Positions 1-7,774 of a DNA stretch of 10,491 nucleotides are shown here, one piece after another. The stretch is from Actinomycetota bacterium (lineage in GTDB: Bacteria; Actinomycetota; Acidimicrobiia; Acidimicrobiales; GCA-2861595). Numbering within the stretch: position 1 is the stretch's first letter; the number at the start of each line of letters is the position of its first letter. The stretch spans positions 1 through 10,491 of the forward strand of contig JADDQT010000049.1 of the NCBI GenBank assembly GCA_016781225.1, read 5' to 3'. The position numbers and the translations under genes were made by a program. The notes beneath the pieces were generated by a model that searched no databases, had not been told where the DNA came from, and was given only the letters and a program-made list of their open reading frames with translations.

Positions 1-549
1 CCGGGCCGCGGCGTCCCGGGCCACCCCGGCCACCGACATGGCGTCGGGCCGGTTGCCTTCGATGGCCAGGTCGTAGACCACGTCGACGTCGATGCCCATG
101 GCTTCGGCGAAGGGCGTGCCAACGGCGAGGCCCTCGGGCAGGACCATGATGCCGTCCTGGTCCTTGCCCAGGCGCAGCTCGGCCGAGGAGCAGATCATGC
201 CTTCGGACCATTCCCCGCGCACCTTGCGCCGCCCTATCTCGAAGTCGCCGGGCAGGACAGCGCCGACCGGGGCCAGGGGCACCAGCTGGCCGGCAGCCAC
301 GTTGGGGGCACCGCACACCACCTGAAGGGCCGGGCCATCCCCTGCGTCGACCTCGGTCAGGCGTACGCGGTCGGCCTTCGGATGGGGCCGCACGTCGAGC
401 ACTCGACCCACCACCACGTCGGCCAGGCCCCCCCCCACCCGCTCGAGTCCTTCGACCACCATGCCCAGGTCGTCGAAGGTCTCCCCCAGCGCGACGGGAT
501 CCCCCGCGAAAGGGGCGAAGTCACGCAGCCACGACAGGGGAACGAGCAT
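1..549 (-). CDS. pheT: Phenylalanine--tRNA ligase beta subunit, N-terminal part (cut by window edge)
   Basis: PheT is the beta subunit of the cytoplasmic alpha2-beta2 phenylalanyl-tRNA synthetase, which charges tRNA-Phe. The ATG lies at 549-547 and the frame stays open to base 1, giving the first 183 of usually about 800 residues. The start reads MLVPLSWLRDFAPF, the usual PheT N-terminus. Residues about 40-150 match the EMAP-II-like OB-fold tRNA-binding domain, with RPHPKADRVRLTEVDAG, VVCGAPNVAAGQLVPLAPVG and SEGMICSSAELRLG. IEGNRPDAMSVAGVARD near residue 165 opens the next domain. A run of nine G on the coding strand (+ 428-436) encodes V-G-G-G without breaking the frame. No Shine-Dalgarno sequence precedes the ATG. 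Unusually, pheS is not directly upstream: about 9.2 kb of other genes intervene. Family assignment is secure. Confidence 0.97.
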   Translation of the reverse strand, partial: MLVPLSWLRDFAPFAGDPVALGETFDDLGMVVEGLERVGGGLADVVVGRVLDVRPHPKADRVRLTEVDAGDGPALQVVCGAPNVAAGQLVPLAPVGAVLPGDFEIGRRKVRGEWSEGMICSSAELRLGKDQDGIMVLPEGLAVGTPFAEAMGIDVDVVYDLAIEGNRPDAMSVAGVARDAAAR

Positions 550-556
550 CGGTCAC

Positions 557-562
557 AAACTA
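557..562 (-). promoter_or_regulatory. Candidate -10 element for a leaderless pheT transcript
   Basis: On the minus strand TAGTTT ends seven bases before the pheT ATG and there is no ribosome binding site between them. In actinobacteria a TANNNT -10 box at this distance often starts transcription at the A of the ATG, giving a leaderless mRNA. No convincing -35 is seen. This is an inference from spacing. The alternative is that pheT is transcribed from upstream of the Uma2 gene. Confidence 0.35.
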
Positions 563-603
563 GGCGGAGCCCAAGTCGCCGAGTTGTTGCCAGAAGCGCC
601 TGG

Positions 604-1188
604 CTACACCTCTCGAAGGCGAGAGGGAACGACGGTTACCGGGAAAGGCACGTCAGCTTCGAGCTGTTCGTCTCCGACAGCACGGCCGACGAGCCGGTAT
701 GCGCCTCCCTCCAGACGGAACACCTGTAGCTCCACCGGCGGCTCGGGGTCGACGACCCAGTACGCGCGGACCCCGGCTTTTGCATAGGCCAGCAGCTTCG
801 AGCCCAGGTCTTGGGCCCGGGTGCTGGGCGATAGCACCTCGACGACGAGGTGAGGGGTCCGGGTGAGACGCGGCTGGTCGACCTCGCCGGCGTCGAAGAC
901 CAAGACGTCAGGTTCGAGCACGGTGACGGGGTCGGGCACGAAGTCGAGCGGAGCGGCCAGGACGGCGGTGCCCTGCGGTCGGGCCGCGAAGAGGGTCCGG
1001 TACAGCGCCAAGACGACGACCTGGTGTGGCACTCCGGGCGCAGGCGTCACGATGAGAGTTCCGTCGATGAGCTCGTAGCGGCGGCCATCGTCGGGAAAGC
1101 TCTGAAGGTCCTCGTAAGTGAGCGGCACACCCGCCGGCACGGCCAGCGCCATGGGCATCAGTGTAAGAGCGCCGGTAGGGATGGCCAA
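604..1188 (-). CDS. Uma2 family endonuclease (DUF820, PD-(D/E)XK fold)
   Basis: The 194-residue product has the Uma2/DUF820 layout. YELIDGTLIVTPAPGVPHQ is near residues 38-56. EPDVLVFD near 92-99 carries the first acidic residue (D94). HLVVEVLSPSTRAQDLGSKL near 113-132 supplies E117 and K131 of the nuclease core, followed by GVRAYWVVDPEP. Family members are predicted Mg-dependent restriction-like nucleases of unclear role; they are often multicopy and spread by transfer. The start is uncertain. TTG at 1188 has GAGG six bases upstream, whereas ATG at 1158 or 1152 would give a more typical length before the first motif. The gene lies 54 bp upstream of pheT on the same strand and is divergent from csb1. 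It is not a known part of type I-G systems; nothing links it functionally to the cas genes except position. Confidence 0.9.
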   Translation of the reverse strand: MAIPTGALTLMPMALAVPAGVPLTYEDLQSFPDDGRRYELIDGTLIVTPAPGVPHQVVVLALYRTLFAARPQGTAVLAAPLDFVPDPVTVLEPDVLVFDAGEVDQPRLTRTPHLVVEVLSPSTRAQDLGSKLLAYAKAGVRAYWVVDPEPPVELQVFRLEGGAYRLVGRAVGDEQLEADVPFPVTVVPSRLREV

Positions 1189-1196
1189 GCTTGGCC
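1183..1196. promoter_or_regulatory. Perfect 14-bp palindrome in the Uma2/csb1 divergent region
   Basis: GGCCAAGCTTGGCC is its own reverse complement. It overlaps the candidate TTG start of the Uma2 gene and sits about 75 bp upstream of the csb1 start, where promoters of both divergent units should lie. It could be an operator for a dimeric repressor, but a 14-bp palindrome of common bases may also be chance. I see no convincing sigma70-type promoter between 1189 and 1258. Confidence 0.3.
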
Positions 1197-1258
1197 TCGA
1201 GAGTGAGCTTGGCTGTCACACCCGGCTGTTATGACTGGTGGAACTCCCCTCAAGAAAA

Positions 1259-1264
1259 AGGAGG
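1259..1264 (+). promoter_or_regulatory. Strong ribosome binding site that fixes the csb1 start
   Basis: AGGAGG, inside the purine run AAAAAGGAGG, stands six bases before GTG at 1271. It favours that codon over the in-frame upstream GTG at 1238, which has no such site and would add 11 residues. Confidence 0.75.
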
Positions 1265-1270
1265 CCGGCT

Positions 1271-2464
1271 GTGGCCGTGCTGAACGCAGACAGACTCATC
1301 GCCGCATGCTCGGATGAATCCGAGGAAGCGGGCATCACCATTCGGTCGGAGTTAGAACCGCTCGGCGGAGAGGGTGCGCCCGTCAAGCCGGCCACCTACG
1401 CCGGTCCTCAAGGGGAGAAGAGGCCCCGCTTCCAGGCCGGCAAGCGCTGGTGGATTAACGGGCCCGACCGGCGCGTGGTCGACATCCTCGTGGTCGACAA
1501 TGAGCCGAGCCAGGCCAACAGGTTGGAGGCGGCGCTGGAACACCGGAGGGCCGAGCTCGGCCTGCCCGAGATAGTGCTCGACCTGACCGCGGCAGGAAAC
1601 CTTCCCGCCCATCTGCCTCGGCGGATCTCGTCGTTTCGGTTCCCACATCGCAACGCCGACGCCTACCTCGCCGACGCCACCCTCGATGGGGTCAAGTTCC
1701 CCGCCACGGACGAGGGCAAAGCCATCTTTGCGGCAACTGCCGACCGTCCTGAGGCCTTGCTGCAGTGGTGCCCGCAGGCCCTCTTGTTCGGCTTCTGGCA
1801 GTCGCATCTGGGCAAGAAGGGGTCCCAGGCCAAGCTGGCCCGCGCCTGGACCAGCGAGATTCTGGGCGTCGAGCCCGCTGCCCAGGACATCCGTCGTCTC
1901 GGCCTGAAGGGTGACCCACTGAACCTCAGCATCCCAGAGGGGGTGGTCGTCGACGAAACGGCACAGCGCGAGTGGACGGTGGCCGTCAAGGGCGCCAAGG
2001 GTGACAAGAAGAAGCTCTCGGACATAGGGCACGGGCAGGTTCCGGTGTCAGGAGACGAGGCTGGACTGGATGGCGTCTCATTCCGCGAGCTGGTGCAACG
2101 GGCCACGGTGTCCTTCGCGTCGCTGCGTCGTATCCACGCCGTTCAGGGCTCAGCTGAGGCTCGCGCCCTCCTGGTCAGCCTTGGACTGGTCGCCCATGTA
2201 GCTGCCTTCGGGCGCCCGTTCAGCCTCCGGTCGGGGGCGGACTTCCGGCCCAAAGCCACCACGTGGACCTGGCTCGGAGCCGGCGCCGACGAGGTGATCG
2301 ACGCTCCGGACTGCGAGGCAGCGGTTGGCCTCTTCTCGGCGTGTGTCGAGCGTGCCGAAGCGGCCGGGCTGCCGGTAGGAGCGACCTGGGCGGCGGAGCC
2401 GCTCTTCGTCGAGCCGGGGCCCGAGCTTCTGAAGGCGATCCGAGCCTCGTGGCCGGTGGACTGA
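1271..2464 (+). CDS. csb1: Type I-G CRISPR-associated protein Csb1 (Cas7 backbone subunit, GSU0053 family)
   Basis: Csb1 is the Cas7-like RAMP protein that polymerises along the crRNA spacer in type I-G (formerly I-U) surveillance complexes. The product is 397 residues from the GTG at 1271. Two family signatures are visible. ISSFRFPHRNADAYLAD, about residues 118-134, matches the conserved S..(A/F)PHR.ADA(Y/I)L segment. ALLFGFWQSHLGKKGSQAKL followed by ARAWTSEILG, about 170-200, matches the conserved LLFG.W.S...G...K..RA..SEI.G block. It is the first gene of the cas operon, and its TGA shares one base with the csb2 ATG (TGATG), so the two are translationally coupled. The length is normal and the reading frame intact. 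I infer the crRNA-binding role from family membership. Confidence 0.9.
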   Translation: MAVLNADRLIAACSDESEEAGITIRSELEPLGGEGAPVKPATYAGPQGEKRPRFQAGKRWWINGPDRRVVDILVVDNEPSQANRLEAALEHRRAELGLPEIVLDLTAAGNLPAHLPRRISSFRFPHRNADAYLADATLDGVKFPATDEGKAIFAATADRPEALLQWCPQALLFGFWQSHLGKKGSQAKLARAWTSEILGVEPAAQDIRRLGLKGDPLNLSIPEGVVVDETAQREWTVAVKGAKGDKKKLSDIGHGQVPVSGDEAGLDGVSFRELVQRATVSFASLRRIHAVQGSAEARALLVSLGLVAHVAAFGRPFSLRSGADFRPKATTWTWLGAGADEVIDAPDCEAAVGLFSACVERAEAAGLPVGATWAAEPLFVEPGPELLKAIRASWPVD

Positions 2465-3900
2465 TGCTGGCGATCACAGTCCAGCTCCTTCACGGCACGA
2501 TCCGCGCCGGCTCTCCCGACGACACTGTGCTCGCAGGCCTCGACCCCACCCCCGAGTGGCCACCCAGTCCGGCCCGGCTGTTCAGCGCGCTGGTGGCCGC
2601 GGACGGCACGCGAGGCCGCTGTCGTGTGACGACGGGCGCTGAGCTGGCCTGGCTGGAGCAGCTTCCGCCGCCCCTCATCCACGCCTCTGCTCCCGACGCG
2701 GTGTTGGCTTCACCGCTCGAACCGCGTTTCGTGGTCGTGCCTGGTAGGGCTGAGAGCGCAGTGCAGGAGTATCCAGCACGGCAGAGCCGCCGCGTCCACC
2801 CCGGCGTGAGACAAGCGCCGCTGGCCGACTCCGTCATCTACGTGTGGCTCGACGCTGTCCCGGCTGATCACCTTCACGCCATCCAGCGCCGCGCCGCCAG
2901 GGTGGGTTACCTCGGGTGCGCAGACAGCCCTGTGCGTCTCCGGGCCACAGACCGGGTCGACGCAGACCTTGGCGATCCCTGGCGCCCCGATCGCTCCGCC
3001 TCCTTCACCTTGCCGGTCCCCTACCTCGGCTTCCTCGACGCTTTGGACTCTGCCTACGACACCTGGTCGGCAGGTGAGCCGATGCGCAGAGCTTGGATAC
3101 GGTCAGTCCGGTTCGGATATCGCCCGCCGGGGAGCCTCCAGCCCGACACGGCGCCGTTGCCGGAGGTGATCTGGCTTCGTTTCGACCGGCCCGTTGCGGG
3201 ACGGAAGCTGCTGAGCGTCACCGAGACTCTGCGGGCTGCCGTGATGGACCACGTCCAGCGTCTCCTCCCGGCCGGTGAAGAGATTTCCAACGCGCTCCAT
3301 GGTCACGGGCCGGTTGACGAGTTGGGTGCCCAGGCGCGCTTCGTCGCCCTTCCGGACGTGGGACACCAGCATGCTGATGGCCGCCTGCTCGGGGCGGCTG
3401 TGTGGCTACCGCCAGGGGCTTCCCCGGAGACGGTACAGATCGTACGGTCGGCTCTCGCTCGCCTTAGTGCCGAGCGTCTGGTGAAGCCAAGATGGTTTGA
3501 CGTCGGCATCGCTTTGCACGCCGGTGAGGCACGACCGTGGGCAGCAAGTCCTCGACGTTGGTGCGGTCCCGCCCGTCGGTGGGTTACCGCCACACCGGTG
3601 ATCCACGAGCGATGGACGAAGGGCCCTCCTGATCTTCGAGAAGCAAGCCGGTGGTGCGAGCATGCGGGCCTCCCGGCTCCCACTGCGGTACGCGTGTCGC
3701 GCCACCCCGGGCTCGTTGGCGCCCTCGACCTGCATCCCACGCAGGTGACTCGAGCCGGACATGAGCGGCGCCCGTACTCGCACCTCGAGCTGGAGTTCGC
3801 CGAGGATGTGACAGGCCCAGTGCTGGTAGGCCGGGGCCGTCACTTCGGTCTCGGGCTCATGTCCCCCCAAGGCAAGAGGAAGGAAGACGCGGATGGTTGA
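2464..3900 (+). CDS. csb2: Type I-G CRISPR-associated protein Csb2 (Cas5-Cas6 fusion, GSU0054 family)
   Basis: Csb2 combines a Cas5-like N-terminal RAMP domain, which caps the crRNA 5' handle, with a Cas6-like C-terminal domain that cuts the pre-crRNA in the repeat. From the ATG overlapping the csb1 stop it is 478 residues. The N-terminal signature WPPSPARLFSALVAA is at about 32-46. The end carries the glycine-rich Cas6 loop GRGRHFGLGLMSP at about 456-468. WVTATPVIHERW in the C-terminal half resembles the Csb2 T-P-V segment and contains a histidine, but I cannot name the catalytic residue from sequence alone. There is no separate cas6 gene here, consistent with Csb2 processing the array at 8004-9701. 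The open frame continues upstream into csb1 to 2263, but that extension has no Csb2 similarity. Confidence 0.88.
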   Translation: MLAITVQLLHGTIRAGSPDDTVLAGLDPTPEWPPSPARLFSALVAADGTRGRCRVTTGAELAWLEQLPPPLIHASAPDAVLASPLEPRFVVVPGRAESAVQEYPARQSRRVHPGVRQAPLADSVIYVWLDAVPADHLHAIQRRAARVGYLGCADSPVRLRATDRVDADLGDPWRPDRSASFTLPVPYLGFLDALDSAYDTWSAGEPMRRAWIRSVRFGYRPPGSLQPDTAPLPEVIWLRFDRPVAGRKLLSVTETLRAAVMDHVQRLLPAGEEISNALHGHGPVDELGAQARFVALPDVGHQHADGRLLGAAVWLPPGASPETVQIVRSALARLSAERLVKPRWFDVGIALHAGEARPWAASPRRWCGPARRWVTATPVIHERWTKGPPDLREASRWCEHAGLPAPTAVRVSRHPGLVGALDLHPTQVTRAGHERRPYSHLELEFAEDVTGPVLVGRGRHFGLGLMSPQGKRKEDADG

Positions 3901-6661
3901 GGCCCCCGGTTTCGACCCGTTCTATCGGGCCGTGCACAACGGCCGGGAACCGTTCCCCTGGCAGGTCCGCCTGGCCGACCAGGTCGACTCGACCGGTTGG
4001 CCGGCAGAGATCGGTGTGCCCACCGGACTCGGAAAGACGTCGTGCCTTGACATCGCCGTGTGGGCCCTCGCTCGTCAGGCAGGACGCGCGCCGACAGAGC
4101 GCACTGCGCCAACCCGGACTTGGTACGTGGTGAATCGGCGATTGCTTGTCGACGCTGCCTATGACCACGGTTGCCGCCTCCAGGCGCTACTAGCTAATCC
4201 CGCCGGCGACGAGGCGAGGGAGGCGGCGCCGGCTTCCCGGCAGGTCTTGCTCGCCGTCGCCGACGCACTGACCTCGATCCGAGGGGGTGCCGGGGCTGTC
4301 CCCCTTTACGTCACCAGGTTGCGAGGCGGTGCTGATCTTGGCGCCAGGCCTCCTGACCCCTCTCAACCGGCGGTGATCTTCGCCACCGTCCCCATGTTCG
4401 CCAGCCGTTTGCTGTTTAGGGGCTACGGCACGTCTACGAGCATGCGCCCCGTCGACGCAGCGCTGGCAGGGGTGGACTCGCTGGTGCTGCTCGACGAGGC
4501 GCACCTGGCCCGCCCCCTCCGAGACTTGGCCGGACCGCTGGCAGAGTGCGATCCGGGCAATCCCGAGATCGTTCTTCCCGGTCAGCGGTCTCGTCCCGCG
4601 CTGGTGAGCCTTACGGCCACGGGCGACGTGAAGGATGCCTTCGTCTTGGACGACGCGGACAAGGCGCACCCGGTGGTGCGCCAACGGCTGGACGCGGCCA
4701 AACCCGTCCGGCTCGTTGAGACCCGGGAGAAGGCGCTGGTTGGCCAGGTGGTGTCCGAGACGGCCGCGCTCCTTGCCGGACGTCACCCGTCGGCCACGGT
4801 CGTCTTCCTCAACCGGCCGGCAACGGCGAGAGCCGTGTTCGAGCACATGACGGCCCCAGAGGGAAAGCAGGCACCGGTTCTCGACGCCGATGTGGAACTT
4901 CTCACCGGTCGCATCCGCGACCGCGAGGGCGATGCGCTGCGAGCGCGCCTGCTTGACCCAGTCCTCGGCGCGCCTGCCGGTCGTCCGGACCGCATGGGCC
5001 GCGACCGCCATCTCGTGGTGATCGCCACCCAGACGCTCGAGGTGGGCGCCGATCTGGACTTCGATTTCCTTGTCACCGAGGCATGCGGTGCCCGGGCACT
5101 GGTGCAGCGCCTCGGCCGTCTCAATCGGCTCGGCCAGGTTGATGACGCAGCAGCCACGCTTGTGTTCGCTCGCGACGCCAAGGGCTTCGGGATCTACAGG
5201 GACGAGCCGCGTGCCGTTTGGGAGCGGCTCCGTGCGGCCGCGGCAGACAACACGGTCGATCTTTCCCCCCGGCGCGCCGGGGACGTCCTTGGGCCTCCGG
5301 AGGACGCGCCCGATCGGGTTGGCGAGCTTCTGCCCGCCCACGTGTGGGAGTGGGTGAAGACAACCACCGCACCGGAAGGTGAAGCCCCACCCGAGCTGTT
5401 CTTCGCCGGCTTCGACCGCGACCTAGCCCGGGTCACCCTCAGCTGGCGGGTGGTGGTTCCGGACGACGGCTGTGAGTTGCGGCCGCCAGTCTCTGCCGCT
5501 GAAGCGGTCGACGTCCCGCTCTGGGAAGCGCGCGAAGCCTTGGCAGCGATAACCGGCGGGAACGTTGCACGCTTGGGTCCAGACCGGGTCACGATTGAGC
5601 AGGAGGTGTCCGTCGCTCGGCTCCGCCCGGGTGACCATGTGGTGGTTCCGGCGGGCGCCGGTGGTTACGACGGCCACGGCTGGGCCCCGGAATCGAAGGA
5701 GCCCGTCTTCGACGTGAGCCTTCTGCGGCCTCCTGGTCTCCCGCTGATCGCCGGCGCCCTGACCTCCCTGATCGCACCGGGCGAGGAGCGGGAGGCCATG
5801 GTCCAGCTCGCTGCCCGCCTGACGGACCCTCCAGAGCCGGGTGAGGAGGCCGAACGAGCCGACCTCGCCCGGGACCTTCGCGACTGTCTAGTGGTTGCTG
5901 GCCCCAACGAGGCGGTCGACTCGAAGGAGTGGGCAGCGCTAGTGGACGGCCTCCTGCCCGAAGTGGCATATCCGCTTGACGGCCCTGGCTATCTCATCCG
6001 CCGATCCCCTCGGCGCAACAACGAACCGAAGCTGCGCTCGGATGTGTTCGACGAGCTGAGCTTCACCGCAACCTCAGCCGCCTTGGTTGAACACCTTGGC
6101 AGCGTCGGCGAACTAGCGGGAAGGATGGCGGAGGCGCTGGGATTCGATGCCGGTCTGGTCGAGGCAGCGACCGTCGCCGGGAGGTATCACGATCTCGGCA
6201 AGCTCGATGTGCGCTTCCAGCGCTGGCTGAACCCCCTGGCGGGCGCCACCGAACCTGTCGCCAAGTCCTCTCGTCCGTGGTTCCAATGGCAGCGCGATCG
6301 GCGGGCGGCCGGTTGGCCCCAGGGTGGCCGGCACGAAGAGCTGTCGCGGCGTTTGGTGAAGGCTTGGCTGAAGGGACGTGAAGGCACCTGGGACGCCGAG
6401 CTTGTGCTGCACTTAGTGGTGTCCCATCATGGCTTCGGCCGACCCCTGGTGACCGGGGTGGCCGACCCCACGCCGGTGGCGGTCTCAGCGGACATCGAAG
6501 GCACCCGAGTTTCGGCGTCGGGCGACTTGGCTGAGGTGGACTGGGAGCAGCCCGCCCGGTTCCGGCGGTGCTGCGAGCAGTACGGCTACTGGGGCTTGGC
6601 CCTGATGGAGGCGGTCTTGCGTCAGGCCGATCACCAGGCGAGCGCGGTGGTGGTCGCATGA
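3893..6661 (+). CDS. cas3: CRISPR-associated helicase/nuclease Cas3, type I-G, with C-terminal HD domain
   Basis: Cas3 is recruited to target R-loops, unwinds the DNA and degrades it. The 922-residue protein begins with a superfamily 2 helicase: Walker A GVPTGLGKTS with K48, DEAH box LVLLDEAHLARPL (D201-H204), motif III SLTATGD near 242, motif V ATQTLEVGADLDFD near 378-391, and motif VI QRLGRLNRLGQ from Q405. The HD nuclease domain is at the C-terminus: GRYHDLGKLD with H766-D767, then the second histidine pair in VVSHHGFGRP near 842-851. Most type I Cas3 proteins have HD first; HD last is a mark of type I-G. All core motifs are present, so the protein looks active. The ATG overlaps the end of csb2 by eight bases and has AGGAAGGA eight bases upstream. 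The TGA overlaps the csb3 ATG. Confidence 0.95.
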   Translation: MVEAPGFDPFYRAVHNGREPFPWQVRLADQVDSTGWPAEIGVPTGLGKTSCLDIAVWALARQAGRAPTERTAPTRTWYVVNRRLLVDAAYDHGCRLQALLANPAGDEAREAAPASRQVLLAVADALTSIRGGAGAVPLYVTRLRGGADLGARPPDPSQPAVIFATVPMFASRLLFRGYGTSTSMRPVDAALAGVDSLVLLDEAHLARPLRDLAGPLAECDPGNPEIVLPGQRSRPALVSLTATGDVKDAFVLDDADKAHPVVRQRLDAAKPVRLVETREKALVGQVVSETAALLAGRHPSATVVFLNRPATARAVFEHMTAPEGKQAPVLDADVELLTGRIRDREGDALRARLLDPVLGAPAGRPDRMGRDRHLVVIATQTLEVGADLDFDFLVTEACGARALVQRLGRLNRLGQVDDAAATLVFARDAKGFGIYRDEPRAVWERLRAAAADNTVDLSPRRAGDVLGPPEDAPDRVGELLPAHVWEWVKTTTAPEGEAPPELFFAGFDRDLARVTLSWRVVVPDDGCELRPPVSAAEAVDVPLWEAREALAAITGGNVARLGPDRVTIEQEVSVARLRPGDHVVVPAGAGGYDGHGWAPESKEPVFDVSLLRPPGLPLIAGALTSLIAPGEEREAMVQLAARLTDPPEPGEEAERADLARDLRDCLVVAGPNEAVDSKEWAALVDGLLPEVAYPLDGPGYLIRRSPRRNNEPKLRSDVFDELSFTATSAALVEHLGSVGELAGRMAEALGFDAGLVEAATVAGRYHDLGKLDVRFQRWLNPLAGATEPVAKSSRPWFQWQRDRRAAGWPQGGRHEELSRRLVKAWLKGREGTWDAELVLHLVVSHHGFGRPLVTGVADPTPVAVSADIEGTRVSASGDLAEVDWEQPARFRRCCEQYGYWGLALMEAVLRQADHQASAVVVA

Positions 6662-7533
6662 GCCGCCGGTTTGAAGCTCCCGGCCTCACTGCTGATTGGC
6701 TGAACGGATGGTTGGCTGCCATTGGCGCGACCGTGCTCGTCCCCGGTCTGCGTCTTGGGTGGGCCGACGAGGCGGTGCCCTTCGCCGTCTACGAGAGCGA
6801 CGACCACCTTGACGTCGTTCCGGCCATCTCCCGAGCGCTGCCAACGGCCGAGTCGCTCGGCCGATCGACCATCGCCCGCAAGAGACCGGGCGAGCACCAT
6901 GCCTTCGAACGACATGTCACCCTGGACGCCTACAGGGAGCGGGCGGAGCTCGAGCGCCGCGAGGGTGGCGGTCATCTTGCCGCCTCGGTGTCAGATCTGC
7001 GCGTCGACGCCGACCACGGGAACCTCGACCACGGTGCATTCGATCCGGCCGCGCCCGGCACCACAGGTCCCCTTTGGACGAGGGCCGAAGCGTGCCAGCG
7101 GAAGCTGTCCATGGACCAGCGCGAAAGCTACGTCAACGCCAGCCTGCTCGGTAACGGGCACCGGATGAAGGTGAACGGACTTGGCTTCGACGCCCGGCGC
7201 CTTGCTACAGGCGTACACGACGGGTCGCTCGGAGAGAAGTATGCAGACCCCGTGGTGGAGCTCATGGTGTTCGCCGCCCTGGTCTTGTTTCCCACACGGG
7301 GCGACGGCCGGCAGATCCGCCAACGCGGCTGGCAGGATCGAAGCACGAAGCGCGGCGCCTTCTGCTGGTCGGCCTGGCGTCCGTTCCTCGACCGTTGGGG
7401 TATCGACGCCTTCTTGGATCTTGGTTCTCGGCTCGACGGTGAATTCGTCTTGGCCCGGTACCGGGTGGTGCCCTACCAGCCATCCGCCATTGCCGATACG
7501 ACTCGCGCCTACTTCGCCGAGCGAGTTCCATGA
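6658..7533 (+). CDS. csb3: Type I-G CRISPR-associated protein Csb3 (small Cas8-like subunit, GSU0052 family)
   Basis: The 291-residue product starts at the ATG in the ATGA overlap with the cas3 stop and ends in an ATGA overlap with the cas4 remnant. The position between cas3 and cas4-cas1, the length and the segment GFDARRLATGVHDGSLGEKY followed by ADPVVELMVFAALVLFP (about residues 173-211) fit Csb3. In one branch of type I-G, Csb3 stands in for the Cas8 large subunit; the other branch carries the much larger Csx17, which is absent here. By analogy with Cas8 it should help recognise the PAM and recruit Cas3; that role is inference. No catalytic motif is seen. The family is divergent, so the call rests partly on synteny. 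Confidence 0.78.
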   Translation: MSRRFEAPGLTADWLNGWLAAIGATVLVPGLRLGWADEAVPFAVYESDDHLDVVPAISRALPTAESLGRSTIARKRPGEHHAFERHVTLDAYRERAELERREGGGHLAASVSDLRVDADHGNLDHGAFDPAAPGTTGPLWTRAEACQRKLSMDQRESYVNASLLGNGHRMKVNGLGFDARRLATGVHDGSLGEKYADPVVELMVFAALVLFPTRGDGRQIRQRGWQDRSTKRGAFCWSAWRPFLDRWGIDAFLDLGSRLDGEFVLARYRVVPYQPSAIADTTRAYFAERVP

Positions 7534-7774
7534 CGCTCGAGCCGGTGGTGTTGCTCTCCGCTCTCGAGCACCACCTGTACTGCCCCCGGCAGTGCGCGCT
7601 GATCCACGTGGACGGCCTCTGGGCCGAGAACGCTTCACAGTGGCCGGGACCCGCGCTCACCGCCGAGTCGACACCGCCCCGGGGCGACGTGAACGGGGTC
7701 GGCTGGTCCTTCGAGGCATCCCCCTCTATTCGGAGCGCTATGGGCTCTCCGGCCGAGCCGATGCTGTCGAGATA
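7530..7774 (+). pseudogene. cas4-cas1: Frameshifted, truncated remnant of the cas4-cas1 fusion gene
   Basis: The ATG overlaps the csb3 stop, as expected for an intact operon. The first 34 codons read a typical Cas4 N-terminus: LLSALEHHLYCPRQCALIHV then DGLWAEN, including the first iron-sulfur cysteine in YCPRQC. At 7629-7633 (AACGC) the similarity jumps to the -1 frame and continues RFTVAGTRAHRRVDTAP, then VLRGIPLYSERYGLSG and RADAVEI, the start of the RecB-like nuclease core. One missing C (AACCGC to AACGC) explains the jump. After base 7774 all frames lose Cas4 similarity, and no Cas1 or Cas2 sequence follows. About 82 codons remain of a fusion that usually exceeds 500. The remnant therefore combines a point deletion with loss of the 3' part. 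The frameshift could be a sequencing error; the truncation could not. Confidence 0.85.

Noticed and set aside
428..436. A run of nine C (nine G in the pheT sense) as a phase-variation tract.
   Set aside because: The reading frame is intact on both sides, pheT is essential, and such runs occur by chance in GC-rich genes. It is a plausible spot for sequencing error only.
1352..2032. A 226-codon open frame antisense to csb1.
   Set aside because: A shadow of csb1, which has family motifs and a strong ribosome binding site.
2263..2463. In-frame upstream extension of csb2 by 67 codons.
   Set aside because: It lies inside csb1 in another frame. The ATG at 2464, coupled to the csb1 stop, gives the conserved Csb2 N-terminus.
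4190..5341. A 383-codon open frame antisense to cas3.
   Set aside because: It overlaps a full-length Cas3 with every motif intact, has no recognisable protein content, and long antisense frames are common in GC-rich genes.
7626..7640. Programmed -1 frameshifting as the way to express an intact Cas4-Cas1.
   Set aside because: No slippery heptamer is present at AACGC, and the Cas4 frame ends soon after anyway, with no cas1 downstream.
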